A stretch of 64,000 nucleotides of DNA from Streptomyces ambofaciens ATCC 23877 (GCF_001267885.1 NZ_CP012382.1:558001-622000), one strand, 5' to 3'; numbered from the stretch's first letter, positions 39,344 to 50,216 are shown. Program-made: numbers and translations. The notes: generated by a model not told the origin, from the letters alone.

Positions 39344-41520
39344 TGTCCATCCCCGACTTCTCGGCGATCGAGCTGGGGACCCCCTCCCCCGCCGCCGGCC
39401 TCGACGAGTGGCATGCCGCGGTGAAGAAGGCCGCCGACGGCGACGACCTGCTCTGGCAGACGCCGGAGGGGATCACGGTCAAGCCGCTGTACACCGGGCA
39501 GGACCTGGAGGGACTGGACTTCCTGGGCACCCGTCCGGGCATCGCCCCGTACCTGCGCGGCCCCTACCCGACGATGTACGTCAACCAGCCCTGGACGATC
39601 CGCCAGTACGCGGGGTTCTCCACGGCCGAGGAGTCCAACGCCTTCTACCGCCGCAACCTCGCGGCAGGACAGAAGGGCCTGTCCGTCGCCTTCGACCTGC
39701 CCACCCACCGCGGGTACGACAGCGACCACCCGCGGGTGACGGGCGACGTCGGCATGGCGGGCGTCGCCATCGACTCGATCTACGACATGCGGCAGCTCTT
39801 CGACGGCATCCCGCTGGACCGGATGAGCGTGTCGATGACGATGAACGGTGCCGTGCTGCCGGTGCTGGCGCTGTACATCGTGGCGGCCGAGGAACAGGGT
39901 GTGCCGCCGGAGAAGCTGGCCGGGACCATCCAGAACGACATCCTCAAGGAGTTCATGGTCCGCAACACCTACATCTACCCGCCGAAGCCGTCGATGCGGA
40001 TCATCTCCGACATCTTCGCGTACACCTCGCAGCGGATGCCCCGCTACAACTCGATCTCCATCTCCGGCTACCACATCCAGGAGGCCGGGGCGACGGCCGA
40101 CCTGGAGCTGGCGTACACCCTCGCCGACGGTGTGGAGTACATCCGGGCCGGGCGGGAGGCGGGGCTGGACGTGGACGCGTTCGCGCCCCGGCTGTCGTTC
40201 TTCTGGGCGATCGGCATGAACTTCTTCATGGAGATCGCCAAACTGCGGGCGGCGCGGCTGCTGTGGGCGAAACTGGTCAGGCAGTTCGACCCGCAGAACG
40301 CCAAGTCGCTCTCCCTGCGCACGCATTCGCAGACCTCCGGCTGGTCGCTGACCGCGCAGGACGTCTTCAACAACGTCACGCGCACGTGCGTGGAGGCGAT
40401 GGCCGCCACCCAGGGGCACACCCAGTCCCTGCACACCAACGCCCTCGACGAGGCGCTGGCCCTGCCCACCGACTTCTCCGCCCGCATCGCCCGCAACACC
40501 CAGCTGCTGCTCCAGCAGGAGTCCGGGACGACCCGTGTCATCGATCCCTGGGGCGGCAGCGCCTACGTCGAGCGGCTGACGTACGACCTGGCCCGCCGGG
40601 CCTGGCAGCACATCCAGGAGGTGGAGCGGGCCGGCGGCATGGCGCAGGCCATCGACGCGGGCATCCCCAAGCTGCGGGTGGAGGAGGCCGCCGCCCGCAC
40701 CCAGGCGCGGATCGACTCCGGTCGGCAGCCCGTGATCGGCGTGAACAAGTACCGGGTGGAGTCCGACGAGCAGATCGAGGTGCTCAAGGTCGACAACTCC
40801 TCGGTACGCGCGCAGCAGCTCGCCAAGTTGCGGCGGCTGCGCGAGGAGCGGGACGAGAGCGCGTGCCGCCACGCCCTGGACGCGCTCACGCGGGCCGCCG
40901 GCGGCGACGGCAACCTGCTGGAGCTGGCGGTGGACGCCGCCCGCGCCAAGGCCACGGTGGGCGAGATCTCGGACGCCCTGGAGAAGGTGTACGGGCGGCA
41001 CGCCGGGCAGATCCGTACCATCGCCGGTGTGTACCGCAACGAGACGGGCGAGTCGCCGGCGGTGGAGCGCACCCGGGCGGTGGTGGACGCCTTCGCCGAG
41101 GGGGAGGGCCGCCGACCGCGCATCCTGGTCGCCAAGATGGGCCAGGACGGTCACGACCGGGGCCAGAAGGTGATCGCCACCGCCTTCGCCGACCTCGGCT
41201 TCGACGTGGACGTCGGCCCCCTGTTCCAGACCCCGGCCGAGGTGGCCCGGCAGGCGGTCGAGGCGGACGTGCACATCGTCGGCGTGTCGTCCCTGGCCGC
41301 CGGGCACCTCACGCTCGTCCCGGCGCTGCGCGAGGCGCTCGCCGAGGAGGGGCGGGAGGACATCATGGTCGTCGTCGGCGGGGTGATTCCGCCGCAGGAC
41401 GTGCCGACTCTGCTGGAGATGGGTGCGGCCGCGGTCTTCCCGCCGGGCACGGTGATCCCGGACGCCGCCCGTGACCTGGTGCGACGGCTGGCGTCCGCAC
41501 TCGGACTCGGCGAGCTGTGA
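39343..41520 (+). CDS. mutB: Methylmalonyl-CoA mutase large subunit
   Basis: The protein has 725 residues from ATG 39343. The substrate barrel contains [22 protein letters not shown] and [25 protein letters not shown]. The C-terminal adenosylcobalamin domain has DGHDRG at about 602-607 (the DxHxxG motif with the cobalt-ligating His), [17 protein letters not shown] and [12 protein letters not shown]. It is the catalytic subunit. In Streptomyces the enzyme links propionate and succinate metabolism and supplies methylmalonyl-CoA for polyketide extension. Flanked by mutA (1-nt overlap) and meaB (12 bp). Confidence 0.97.
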   Translation: MSIPDFSAIELGTPSPAAGLDEWHAAVKKAADGDDLLWQTPEGITVKPLYTGQDLEGLDFLGTRPGIAPYLRGPYPTMYVNQPWTIRQYAGFSTAEESNAFYRRNLAAGQKGLSVAFDLPTHRGYDSDHPRVTGDVGMAGVAIDSIYDMRQLFDGIPLDRMSVSMTMNGAVLPVLALYIVAAEEQGVPPEKLAGTIQNDILKEFMVRNTYIYPPKPSMRIISDIFAYTSQRMPRYNSISISGYHIQEAGATADLELAYTLADGVEYIRAGREAGLDVDAFAPRLSFFWAIGMNFFMEIAKLRAARLLWAKLVRQFDPQNAKSLSLRTHSQTSGWSLTAQDVFNNVTRTCVEAMAATQGHTQSLHTNALDEALALPTDFSARIARNTQLLLQQESGTTRVIDPWGGSAYVERLTYDLARRAWQHIQEVERAGGMAQAIDAGIPKLRVEEAAARTQARIDSGRQPVIGVNKYRVESDEQIEVLKVDNSSVRAQQLAKLRRLREERDESACRHALDALTRAAGGDGNLLELAVDAARAKATVGEISDALEKVYGRHAGQIRTIAGVYRNETGESPAVERTRAVVDAFAEGEGRRPRILVAKMGQDGHDRGQKVIATAFADLGFDVDVGPLFQTPAEVARQAVEADVHIVGVSSLAAGHLTLVPALREALAEEGREDIMVVVGGVIPPQDVPTLLEMGAAAVFPPGTVIPDAARDLVRRLASALGLGEL

Positions 41521-41532
41521 GCCGGTGACGTG

Positions 41533-42546
41533 ATGGCTCTCGATCTCGATGCGTATGTCAAGGGCGTCCTCGACGGCAGGCGCGCGGTCGTCGCCCGGGC
41601 GATCACCCTCGTCGAGTCGACCCGTCCCCAGCACCGGGCGCTCGCCCAGCGGTTGCTGACCGAGCTGATGCCGCACGGCGGCCGGGCCCGGCGGATCGGG
41701 ATCAGTGGCGTGCCGGGCGTGGGCAAGTCGACGTTCATCGACGCCTTCGGCACGATGCTGACCGGGCTCGGGCACCGGGTCGCCGTCCTCGCCGTCGATC
41801 CGTCCTCGAGCCGCACCGGTGGCTCGATCCTCGGCGACAAGACGAGGATGGAACGGCTGGCCGTCGACCCGGCGGCGTTCGTCCGCCCCTCCCCCACCGC
41901 CGGGACGCTCGGCGGGGTCGCGAAGGCGACCCGCGAGTCGATCGTGGTGATGGAGGCCGCCGGTTACGACGTGGTGCTGGTGGAGACGGTCGGGGTCGGC
42001 CAGTCCGAGACGGCCGTCGCCGACATGGTCGACTCCTTCCTGCTGCTCACCCTGGCCCGCACCGGGGACCAGTTGCAGGGCATCAAGAAGGGGGTGCTGG
42101 AGCTGGCCGACGTCATCGCCGTCAACAAGGCCGACGGCCCGCACGAACGCGACGCCCGCGCGGCGGCCCGTGAACTGGCGGGCGCCCTGCGGCTCATGCA
42201 CGGCCAGGACGCCTTCTGGACACCGCCGGTGCTCAGCTGCAGCGCGCGCGAGGCGGCGGGTCTCGACGCCGTCTGGGAGCGCTTGGAGCAGCACCGCTCA
42301 CTGCTGGACACCACCGGCCGCCTCGCCGCGAAGCGGCGCACCCAGCAGGTCGACTGGGTCTGGGCCATGGTCCGCGAGGAGCTGCTGGGCCGTCTGCACG
42401 CCGACCCGGCCGTTCGCACTCTCGCCCCGCGGCTCGAACAGCAGGTCAGGGAGGGGGAGCTGACGGCCACGCTGGCCGCGGAACGCATCCTGGACGCCTT
42501 CACGGGCACCGCGACCGCCCCCGCGGCACCCGCCTCCCCCCACTGA
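41533..42546 (+). CDS. meaB: Methylmalonyl-CoA mutase-associated GTPase MeaB
   Basis: The protein has 337 residues from ATG 41533 (a GTG lies 3 nt upstream). Walker A is [13 protein letters not shown] (about 58-70). Further G-protein elements are [21 protein letters not shown] (switch region), [15 protein letters not shown] and NKADGPH for guanine specificity. The dimerisation C-terminus follows. MeaB protects and reloads the mutase with cobalamin cofactor. Third gene of the mutA-mutB-meaB operon. Confidence 0.95.
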   Translation: MALDLDAYVKGVLDGRRAVVARAITLVESTRPQHRALAQRLLTELMPHGGRARRIGISGVPGVGKSTFIDAFGTMLTGLGHRVAVLAVDPSSSRTGGSILGDKTRMERLAVDPAAFVRPSPTAGTLGGVAKATRESIVVMEAAGYDVVLVETVGVGQSETAVADMVDSFLLLTLARTGDQLQGIKKGVLELADVIAVNKADGPHERDARAAARELAGALRLMHGQDAFWTPPVLSCSAREAAGLDAVWERLEQHRSLLDTTGRLAAKRRTQQVDWVWAMVREELLGRLHADPAVRTLAPRLEQQVREGELTATLAAERILDAFTGTATAPAAPASPH

Positions 42547-42774
42547 CGGGCCGCCGCCTCGCGCATCCGCCGGTCCTCACGCTCGCTCGACGACGCCTCC
42601 ACGGCCGACGGGGCGCGCCTGTCCCAGCAGCCGTGTTCCGGGACCTCCGCGCAGACGTTCACGCTCAGCGGCTGAACCTCCCTCCCGCTGAACGGCCCCC
42701 GCCCGGCGGGGTCCGGCGTGTCTGCCGGGCCCCGCTCCCTCCCGCCCGTCGCTCGCGGGGCCGGCGCGGTCTTC

Positions 42775-43278
42775 TCAGTGAGCCGCCCGGCGAGGAGGGG
42801 TGTCGGGCGGTCCCGGGGCTCGGCGGCGGTAGACCTGGCGGGAACCGCCTTCGGGGCCCGGCTCCGCGGCCTCGGCGGGACGGAACCCCAGGCGCTCGTA
42901 GAAGACACGGGCGCCGCTCGCCACGGCTCCGGGGTGATCCGCGCCGAAGGTCACCACCTCGATGGTGCCCGGCCCGCGGACGAACCGCCGTACCGCCTGC
43001 GTCATCAGTTCCCGGCCGGCCCCCAGCCCGCGCGCCCGCTCGTCCACCACCAGCCAGTGCACGTGATGGACCGGTGCCGCCACCCCGAACAGCAGCCCTC
43101 CGAGGAGTTCACCGGACGTCGGGTCGACGGCGACGAGGGCCAGGGAGCGGCGCACATGGTCCTCGACGGCGCGACGGAAGCCCGGCTCGTCCACCATCGG
43201 GCCGAACCAGTGTTCCACCTGGGCCGCGAGGCCGAGGAAGCCGGACACATCGGCGTCCCGCCCGAGTCTCACGATCAT
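42775..43278 (-). CDS. GNAT family N-acetyltransferase
   Basis: The protein has 167 residues from ATG 43278 (MIVRLGRDADVSGFLGLAAQ). The acetyl-CoA-binding region reads HHVHWLVVDERARGLGAGRELMTQAV, with the R/Q-x-x-G-x-G/A pattern as RGLGAG, and ARVFYERLGFRPAE near the end. Acceptor unknown. It is located just beyond the meaB operon on the opposite strand (convergent). Confidence 0.88.
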   Translation of the reverse strand: MIVRLGRDADVSGFLGLAAQVEHWFGPMVDEPGFRRAVEDHVRRSLALVAVDPTSGELLGGLLFGVAAPVHHVHWLVVDERARGLGAGRELMTQAVRRFVRGPGTIEVVTFGADHPGAVASGARVFYERLGFRPAEAAEPGPEGGSRQVYRRRAPGPPDTPPRRAAH

Positions 43279-43482
43279 CGGGTCAGTCTCGCAGACGCTC
43301 ACCCACCGGCTCCGGTCGTGCTCCGGCTCCTCACCGCCTCCGTCTCGGCCGCGGAGGCAGCGGGGACGGGAGCATCGGCGCTCACCTCCCCGTCGCCGGA
43401 CCGCCGGAGGGGGCGAGTGGAACACGCGTGCTAACCTGCTCTCTTCGACGGCGCTGCCGACGGAGTCCCTCGGCAGGTCGCC

Positions 43483-44187
43483 ATGTCTCATGTCCCACGC
43501 CGGCTCACGGCCGCGCTCGACGCGCTGGACCACGCCTTCGCCTCCGAAGAGCCCTTCCCCGTCACGGGGTGTACGTACTGCTACTCCGAGCAGGACCTCG
43601 CCGCGCTGTCCGGTCCGCTGCACCTCGTCCCGGACGACCTGGTGCCCGCCGTCGCCGCGGAGGGGCCCGACCACTGGGACGCCCCCGCACGTCTCTATCG
43701 GCGTCTCGTCCCGCGCATCGTCCGGTCCGTCGTCACGGGTGAACTCCACGTCGACGAGGAACTCATCGCCTCCCGCCTGCTCCAGGTGGGCTGGACCACC
43801 TGGGAGGCGCCCCTGACCGGCGCTCTGCGCGACGTGTGGTCCGCCTGGTGGGAGGCCACCCTGCACACCCACCCCAGTCCCGTCTCCATCAGGAAGACCC
43901 TCAGCCTCGTCAGCGTCGCCACGAACGGCCTGCGCCCCTGGCTGGACACCTGGACCGCCACCCGCCATCCGGCCGCCGACGCGCACCTGGCGGACCTCGT
44001 CGACGACGTGCTGTGCGCCTACGAGATCACCGACCTGCACATGGGCTTCTACGGCGAGTACCCCGCCACCGTGGAACTGCTGGGCTGGCTGCTCACCGAT
44101 GTACGAGACCGCGCCGACGACGCCCGCCTCGACAGCCCGTTCCTGTGGGAACTCCACCGGTCGGCGACGCCGCACGCACGCGACTGA
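43483..44187 (+). CDS. Hypothetical protein
   Basis: The protein has 234 residues from ATG 43483. An early CTYCYSE motif (about 30-36) and several Trp-rich helices follow (WTTWEAPLTGALRDVWSAWW, LRPWLDTWTATRH). It is soluble and helical without signal peptide. The C-x-x-C pair might bind a metal but is isolated. Similar unnamed proteins occur across Streptomyces; function unknown. Confidence 0.75.
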   Translation: MSHVPRRLTAALDALDHAFASEEPFPVTGCTYCYSEQDLAALSGPLHLVPDDLVPAVAAEGPDHWDAPARLYRRLVPRIVRSVVTGELHVDEELIASRLLQVGWTTWEAPLTGALRDVWSAWWEATLHTHPSPVSIRKTLSLVSVATNGLRPWLDTWTATRHPAADAHLADLVDDVLCAYEITDLHMGFYGEYPATVELLGWLLTDVRDRADDARLDSPFLWELHRSATPHARD

Positions 44188-44356
44188 GCCGGCCGGGCCG
44201 CGAGGAGGTCCGTCTCCGGGCGTACGGTCGCTTCCGGGCCGTCGCGACGGAGAAGCGGAGGGCTTCGGACCGGTTGCGCCGCTGATCTTTCGCTGCGTAG
44301 GGTCCGATGCTCTATCGGGCAACCGTTCGCTGCCCCGGCCGGAGAGTGGGTAGACC

Positions 44357-45220
44357 ATGCAGCCGACGTTCGTACTCGTACACGGCGCCTTCGCGAATTC
44401 CTTTTCCTTCGCACCCCTTCAGGCCGAACTCGGCCTGCTGGGGCACCGTTCCGTCGCCGTGGACCTCCCCGGCCACGGCTTCGCGGCGAGCTACTCGCAC
44501 GCGTACCAGGCGCCGCAGGACGCCGAAGGTCTCGCGACCGCGCCCGGCTCCCTGAAGGGGGTCACCCTCGCCGACAACGCCGCGCACGTCATCGGCGTCC
44601 TGGAGCGGGCCAAGGAGCACGGACCGGTGATCCTGGTCGCGCACAGCCGGGGCGGCATCACGGCCACCGCCGTGGCCAACGCGCGCCCGGACCTCATCGA
44701 CCGCATCGTCTACGTCGCCGCCTGGTGCCCGGTCCGGCTGGACGTGAACGACTACTACGCCGAGCCGGAGATGGCCACGGTCGACGCCGCCTCGGTCGGT
44801 CTGGCGATGGCCGGGAATCCGGCGGAACTCGGGCTGCTGCGGGTCAACTTCCGCACCGCGGACCAGGCCGCCCTCGCCGCGCTCAAGGCCGCCTTCCTCG
44901 CCGACGGCACCGAGGAGGAGTTCCTCACCTTCCTGAACACCTTCCAGCCCGACGAGAACCTCGACGTCGGCGGCGCCGCCGACCGGGCGCAGGCGGCGAC
45001 GTGGGGCCGCGTCCCGAAGACCTTCGTGCGTCTGGCGGACGACGCGAGCATGCCTCTGGTCATGCAGGACCGGCTGATCCGCGAGGGCGACGAACTGACA
45101 CCGGACAACCCGTACGACGTCCGGACCCTCGGGGGCAGCCACCTGAAGTGGCTGGTCGACCCGGCACCGGCGGCCCGCGTGCTCGGGGAGCTCTCCGCGC
45201 TCACGGCCGGGGCCTCCTGA
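44357..45220 (+). CDS. Alpha/beta hydrolase
   Basis: The protein has 287 residues from ATG 44357. The oxyanion region is VLVHGAFANSFSF; the nucleophile elbow is VAHSRGG with Ser about 97; the acid is likely Asp near 233-240 and the catalytic His lies in LGGSHLKWLVDP near the end. It resembles salicylate esterase/EstC-like actinobacterial hydrolases. Cytosolic, substrate unknown. Upstream of the LacI regulator, with about 120 bp between. Confidence 0.9.
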   Translation: MQPTFVLVHGAFANSFSFAPLQAELGLLGHRSVAVDLPGHGFAASYSHAYQAPQDAEGLATAPGSLKGVTLADNAAHVIGVLERAKEHGPVILVAHSRGGITATAVANARPDLIDRIVYVAAWCPVRLDVNDYYAEPEMATVDAASVGLAMAGNPAELGLLRVNFRTADQAALAALKAAFLADGTEEEFLTFLNTFQPDENLDVGGAADRAQAATWGRVPKTFVRLADDASMPLVMQDRLIREGDELTPDNPYDVRTLGGSHLKWLVDPAPAARVLGELSALTAGAS

Positions 45221-45341
45221 CCGCGCGAAGAACGAGTGAGCCGGAACCGGAGTCCGGCGGCACCGGTGCGCGCAGGTGTCCGCCGGGTCGGGGAAGATGG
45301 TGGGGCCCACCCCGTACCGCCAGCGAGGAGAGTCCGCGCGG

Positions 45342-46382
45342 ATGCCTGCTTCCGCCCCCGGCCCGAGACAGCCGACCATCGCCGACGTCGCTCGCGTCGC
45401 AGGGGTCTCGCGCACGACCGTGTCCCACGCCCTCAACGGACTCGGCAAGGTCGACCCCCGGACCCGGGAGCGCGTCAGGCGGGCGGCGACGGAGCTGGGC
45501 TACCGCCCCAATCTCCGGGCGCAACGCCTGCGCCGAGGACAGGCGAAGGCGATCGCGCTCGCGTCGTCCATGCCGTTCGCCGTGGCGGGCGGGCCGTCGC
45601 GGCTCGGGTTCTACATGGAGGTCGCCGCGGCCGCCGCGGAGAGTGCCCTGTCGCACGGCTTCGCCCTGGTGCTCGTGCCGCCCGTGCAGTCGGGTTCGGC
45701 GCTGTACTCCGTGGACATCGACGGGGCCATCGTGGTCGAGCCGGACGTCGAGGACGCGGCTGCGGCGCAACTGCGCGAGCGCGGGCTGCCGTACGTGTCG
45801 CTCGGCAGGCCGATGGCGCCGGACGAGGACGCCCCCTACGTCGACCTGCGCGGTGGGCGGGTCGCGGAGCTGCTGCTGCGCCACCTGCACGGACAGGGAG
45901 CGGTCCGGCCGGCGCTGCTCGTCGGATCCGGCTCGCGGCACTCGTCCGTCGACGCGCTCGCCGCCTATGAGCGCCTGGCCGAGGAGTACGACTGGACACC
46001 GCGCGTGGCACGGGTCGCGGAGGCGGGCGGTGAGCAGGCGGGGTACGAGGCGTGCGCCGCGCTGCTCGCCGGGCATCCGGGCATCGACGCGGTGTGCGCG
46101 CTGGTCGACGCGTTCGCGGTGGGCGCGGTCCGGGCCATCCGGGACTCCGGGCGGGCCGTACCGGACGACGTCATGGTCGTCACCCGCTACGACGGTCTGC
46201 GGGCCCGCACCTGCGAACCGCCCCTGACGGCGGTCGATCTGCACCTGGACCGGGTGGCGTCCGACGCGGTGGAACTGCTGCTGGGACGGCTGCGCGGGGA
46301 GACCGCCACGCCGACGGTGGCGGTCTCCCCGGAGCCGCGCCTGATCGCGCGGGCCTCATCGGTGCGCAGGCCGACCGCCTGA
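45342..46382 (+). CDS. LacI family transcriptional regulator
   Basis: The protein has 346 residues from ATG 45342, preceded by GAGGAGAG. The LacI HTH with hinge helix is PTIADVARVAGVSRTTVSHALNG to VRRAATELGYRPN (about 10-60). The periplasmic-binding-like effector domain follows (VDIDGAIVVEPDVEDAAAAQLRERG, PPLTAVDLHLDRVASDAVELLL). It converges with the three-gene transport/amidohydrolase operon whose promoter bears a tandem LacI-type palindrome at 50217-50244, its most likely operator. Confidence 0.92.
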   Translation: MPASAPGPRQPTIADVARVAGVSRTTVSHALNGLGKVDPRTRERVRRAATELGYRPNLRAQRLRRGQAKAIALASSMPFAVAGGPSRLGFYMEVAAAAAESALSHGFALVLVPPVQSGSALYSVDIDGAIVVEPDVEDAAAAQLRERGLPYVSLGRPMAPDEDAPYVDLRGGRVAELLLRHLHGQGAVRPALLVGSGSRHSSVDALAAYERLAEEYDWTPRVARVAEAGGEQAGYEACAALLAGHPGIDAVCALVDAFAVGAVRAIRDSGRAVPDDVMVVTRYDGLRARTCEPPLTAVDLHLDRVASDAVELLLGRLRGETATPTVAVSPEPRLIARASSVRRPTA

Positions 46383-46489
46383 CCACCCACCCCGAGCCCC
46401 GCCGGCCCCGGCACCGCGCCCCGCCCGGCACAGCACGAGCACGGGCACCGCGAACAGGAGCCGGCGCCCGAGGTCCGCCCCGGGCCGGT

Positions 46490-47200
46490 TCAGAGTCCGA
46501 GCATCAGCACGATCCCGGAGACCAGGGCGAAGACCAGCACGAACAGGCGCATCCTGTGTGCGTCGAGCCGGTGGTGCACCAGGCGGCTGAGCCACGCACC
46601 GGCGCCGATCGCGGGCAGCAGGACGACCGCCCGTCCGAGCTCGGCCACCTCTCCCCTGCCCGTCGCGAACAGCAGCGCCAGGGAGGCGACCTCCCCGACG
46701 AGGAAGCAGGCGGCGACGGTGGAACGCAGTTCCGCGGGTGTCCGGTGCTGGTAGACCAGCGCGAGCGGCGGCCCGCCGACGCCGGTCGCCGTCTCCGTCA
46801 GCCCGGTCACCGCGCCGGCGCCGACGTACGCGGCCCTACCCGGCGTGAACACGGGCGCGGCGAGGCTCACCACGGCCGCGAGGACGGTCGCGACGCCCAC
46901 GAAGAGGCCGAGACTGCGCTCCGGGATCAGCCACAGCAGGGCCAGCCCCGCCGGGGTGGCGGCGAGCCGCGCCCCGGTGATCCAGCCCGCGCCACGCAGG
47001 TCGAGCGACGTCCGTTCACGCCAGGCGACGTACAGGTTGAGCGGGATCATCGACGCCAGGACGAAGACCGGTACGAGGCCGGGGTCGATGATTCCGGCCA
47101 CGGGCGCGACGATCAACGCGAATCCGAGGCCGCTGCTGCCCTGGACGAACGCGGCGACGGCGACCGTCAGCGCCAGGACCGCCAGTGTCTGCGTACTCAC
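46490..47200 (-). CDS. TSUP family membrane permease
   Basis: The protein has 236 residues from GTG 47200, overlapping the upstream stop by 4 nt (GTGA). Seven to eight membrane segments are visible. The repeated TSUP signature appears as VQGSSGLGFALIVAPVAG near the start and TGLTETATGVGGPPLALVYQH in the second half. TSUP proteins carry small organosulfur or organic anions. As last gene of the operon with an amidohydrolase and an NCS2 permease it may export a product such as an acid or amine. Confidence 0.88.
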   Translation of the reverse strand: MSTQTLAVLALTVAVAAFVQGSSGLGFALIVAPVAGIIDPGLVPVFVLASMIPLNLYVAWRERTSLDLRGAGWITGARLAATPAGLALLWLIPERSLGLFVGVATVLAAVVSLAAPVFTPGRAAYVGAGAVTGLTETATGVGGPPLALVYQHRTPAELRSTVAACFLVGEVASLALLFATGRGEVAELGRAVVLLPAIGAGAWLSRLVHHRLDAHRMRLFVLVFALVSGIVLMLGL

Positions 47201-48615
47201 CGGCCCGCGCTCCGTTCCTGAGCCCGGGTCAGCGCCCTCGCCGCCGTGGAGGTGGGGTGCGCCCGGGTCACCCCTGCCTCGGCCACGGCGGCACGGGCCA
47301 GCTCGGCCGCGCGTCGCACCAGCGCGGCCCCGTCCCAGTCGGTGGGCCGGCCGCGCCACATGCGCAGGCGGCCGGCGACGAAGACGGCGGTGATCTGGTC
47401 GCGGTTGCCGCGCCGGACCAGTTCCCAGGGCAGGTCCCAGGAGAGCGCGAGCTCCGGTGTGCCGATGTCGACCAGGAGGAAGTCGGCCGCACTGCCCGGT
47501 GCGACGGTGCCGATCCGGGTGCCGAGCCCGACGGCGTCCGCTCCCCCGCGGGTCGCCTGCTCCAGCCAGGTCCAGCCGGCGCCGCACGACGAGTCCCCGG
47601 TGGCCAGTCCGTAGGCCAGCCGCTGGGCGAACTCGGCGGCCTCCGCGAGCCGGAAGCCGTCGCCGCGGGTGCCGTCGGTGCCGAGCCCGACGCGGACTCC
47701 GCGTTCGGTCATGGCGGTAGCGGGTGCGACCGCGTTGCCCTTCCAGGCGCTGGCGACCGGGTTGTAGCTGACGGCGGTCCCGGTGTCGGCGAGGAGGGTC
47801 AGCTCGCGCGGGGTGAGGAGCGTGGCGTGCGCGGCGAGCAGGTGAGGGCCGAGCGCGCCGACGCGGTGCAGGTGTTCCAGGGGCCGCAGCCCATGGCGTA
47901 CGAGGGAACGTTCCACGCCAGCCAGGTGCTCGTTGACGTGGATCTGCATGACCGCCCCGGCCTCGGTGGCCAGGCGCGCGGTGTCGCGCAGGGTGCGCTC
48001 GGTCGCCGCTTCCGGGATGGAGACGGCGAGGGAGGGATGGACGAGCGGATCACCCTCGTAGCGGGCGAGGTGCTTCTCGGCGGCCTCGAGAACGGTCCGG
48101 TGCTCCGCGGCGACACCGGCGTCGACGTCGTTGCAGACCAGGCCGAGGACGCAGCGCACTCCCGCGTCCCGCGCGGCCGACGCGACCACGTCCACGTCGA
48201 CGTCGGCGCGGATGCCGGCGTCCGCGACGGTGGTGAACCCACCGCGCAGGGCCTCGAGAGCGGCGAGTTTGGCCGCCGTGTAGGCCGCTTCCTCGTCCAG
48301 CGCTCCCTCCAGGGGCACCCAGACCCGGCGGAAGATCTCCGAGGGTTCCCCGAAGGCGAGGGCGGCGCCGAAACTCTGGGTGAGGTGGTGGTGGGCGTCG
48401 ACGAATCCGGGCATCAGCAGGTGGCCGGGCAGGCGGACGGCACGCGCCAGCGGATGCCTGCTCCCCAGCTCGTCCGCCGGCCCGACGTCCTCGAAACGGC
48501 CGCCGGCCACCACCACGGCCCACCCGTCGGCGGGGCCCTCGGGCAGCAGTACGGCGTCCGGCGCGAGCAGGAACCTACCGGGGCAGCGGAGAACCTCGCG
48601 GTCGAATGCCTTCAT
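47197..48615 (-). CDS. Amidohydrolase (ATZ/TRZ, guanine/8-oxoguanine deaminase-like)
   Basis: The protein has 472 residues from ATG 48615. Metal-binding HxH lies in GFVDAHHHLTQSFGAALAFGE; later ligands are QIHVNEHLAGVE (His), LLAAHATLLT (His) and VGLGTDGTRGDG (Asp). The C-terminal beta-barrel ends GSAADFLLVDIGTPEL. The family includes guanine deaminase, 8-oxoguanine deaminase and triazine hydrolases. With an NCS2 nucleobase permease next to it, a ring-amine deamination is likely. Overlaps neighbours by 4 nt at both ends. Confidence 0.88.
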   Translation of the reverse strand: MKAFDREVLRCPGRFLLAPDAVLLPEGPADGWAVVVAGGRFEDVGPADELGSRHPLARAVRLPGHLLMPGFVDAHHHLTQSFGAALAFGEPSEIFRRVWVPLEGALDEEAAYTAAKLAALEALRGGFTTVADAGIRADVDVDVVASAARDAGVRCVLGLVCNDVDAGVAAEHRTVLEAAEKHLARYEGDPLVHPSLAVSIPEAATERTLRDTARLATEAGAVMQIHVNEHLAGVERSLVRHGLRPLEHLHRVGALGPHLLAAHATLLTPRELTLLADTGTAVSYNPVASAWKGNAVAPATAMTERGVRVGLGTDGTRGDGFRLAEAAEFAQRLAYGLATGDSSCGAGWTWLEQATRGGADAVGLGTRIGTVAPGSAADFLLVDIGTPELALSWDLPWELVRRGNRDQITAVFVAGRLRMWRGRPTDWDGAALVRRAAELARAAVAEAGVTRAHPTSTAARALTRAQERSAGR

Positions 48616-50150
48616 CGGTCGCTTCCTGTACGGGTGAGGGTCGCACGCGCTGCGAGACCGGGCCTGACATGGTGGAAGAGCACGTTGAGGACGGCGGCGA
48701 CGAACGCGCCCACGGCGACGCCGCTTTCGAGAAGGATGCGGACGTCGGGCGGGAAGCCGCCGTAGACACCGGGAACGAGGATGGGCAGCAGTCCCAGGGC
48801 GAGCGCGACGGCGCAGACGAAGGTGCTGGTGTGGCGGTCGAGGTCGGACCGGCCGAGCATCTGGATGCCGAGCACGGTGATGACGGCGAAGACCACCATG
48901 GCGGTGCCGCCGACGACCGGGGACGGAACGACGCTGATCGCGTGGGTGACGGGTGCCAGCAGCCCGATGACGATGAGGACGACACCGGCCACGGCGGTCA
49001 CGAACCGGCTGCGTACGCCGGTGACGCGGACGATGCCGATGTTCTCGCCGCTGGTGACCATGAGCGGCAGCCCGAAGAAGCCGCCGAAGAGCGAGGTGAG
49101 CGCGTCGCCGCGCACGGTCTTCGGCACGTCGGTGCGCCGGTCGATCCTCTTGCCGACCGCTTCGGCGTTGATGACGGTCTGCCCGGTGGCTTCGGCCATC
49201 GAGGCCAGGCTGTAGAGCATCAGGGGCAGTGCGGCGACGAGATGGAACTCGGGTGTGCCGAAGGGCATCAGCTGTGGCAGGTTCACGAGCTGCCCGCCGA
49301 CGGGGTGGCCGGATTCGAGAGCGCCGGTCGCCGCGGCGAGCACGGTGCCCGCCAGCAGGCCGAGCATCACGGCCAGTTGGCGCAGGACACCGGTGAAGAC
49401 CAGGTAGAAGACGACGGTGAAGCCGATCGTGGCCATGCCCAGACCGAGGTCGCCCGGATCGGCGAAGCCGGGCGAGCCGGGCGTCCCGGTGACGAGGACC
49501 GCGCCGACCTTCACCAGGTTCACACCGACGATGACGATCATCGTGCCGATGACGAGGGCCGGGAAGAAGGCGAGCAACCGGGAGAACACCGGCAGGACGA
49601 CGAAGCAGAAGACGGCCGTGAGGATCACGGCGCCGCCGGCCGTTCGCAGACCGTGCTGTTCGGCGATCGCGAGGAAGAGGATCAGCGGAGCGCCGCCCGG
49701 GAGCATCACGAAGGGCAGCCGCGGGCCGAATTTCCAGGGCCCGAGCGACTGGACGAGGGACCCGGCACCGGAGAGCACGAAGGCCGCGGAGAGCAGGTCG
49801 ACCGTGAGGTCCGCGTCGAGACCGAGTGTGGCGCTCATCAGGAAGATGGCGGATATCGGCGTGGCGGCCATCACCAGGACGTGCTGGACACCGAAGAGCA
49901 GGACGCGGGTGAAGGGCCGGCACTCGTCCACGGGGTGGACCCGGGGCCCGGCCCCGTCCCCGGCCGCGGGCGCGGTGCTCTCGGTGGTCGCTTCCCCGGT
50001 GCTCGAGGCATCGCCGGGGCCGACAGGGGCGGTGTCCTCGGGAGGGGCGCCGGGGCCGGTGGCCGGTGGCCCGGTCTCTCCGCGACCGGGGAGCGGGGGT
50101 CGGTCGGTGCGTCCGGCCTGTGGCGGCCGGCTCTGGGGGGCATGGGACAC
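48612..50150 (-). CDS. NCS2 nucleobase:cation symporter
   Basis: The protein has 512 residues from GTG 50150. A disordered Pro/Gly/Thr-rich N-terminus (about 1-55) precedes a 14-helix NCS2 fold: LLFGVQHVLVMAATPISAIFL, FVLSGAGSLVQS, LPFVMLPGGAPLILFLAI, VINAEAVGKRIDRR and LFGGFFGLPLMVTSGENIG (signature motif Q/E-N-x-G as GENIG). These permeases take up xanthine, uric acid or uracil. First gene of the operon; the tandem palindrome lies 67 bp upstream of the start. Confidence 0.9.
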   Translation of the reverse strand: MSHAPQSRPPQAGRTDRPPLPGRGETGPPATGPGAPPEDTAPVGPGDASSTGEATTESTAPAAGDGAGPRVHPVDECRPFTRVLLFGVQHVLVMAATPISAIFLMSATLGLDADLTVDLLSAAFVLSGAGSLVQSLGPWKFGPRLPFVMLPGGAPLILFLAIAEQHGLRTAGGAVILTAVFCFVVLPVFSRLLAFFPALVIGTMIVIVGVNLVKVGAVLVTGTPGSPGFADPGDLGLGMATIGFTVVFYLVFTGVLRQLAVMLGLLAGTVLAAATGALESGHPVGGQLVNLPQLMPFGTPEFHLVAALPLMLYSLASMAEATGQTVINAEAVGKRIDRRTDVPKTVRGDALTSLFGGFFGLPLMVTSGENIGIVRVTGVRSRFVTAVAGVVLIVIGLLAPVTHAISVVPSPVVGGTAMVVFAVITVLGIQMLGRSDLDRHTSTFVCAVALALGLLPILVPGVYGGFPPDVRILLESGVAVGAFVAAVLNVLFHHVRPGLAARATLTRTGSDR

Positions 50151-50216
50151 GTTCGGTCTCCGTTCGGGCAGGCGACACGCTCGGACTGAAGCCGCGATCC
50201 GGCCCTGGACGGAGAG

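Noticed and set aside
39172..42294. 1040-codon open frame on the minus strand
   Set aside because: Antisense to mutA, mutB and meaB; a long stop-free shadow caused by high GC and extreme third-position bias.
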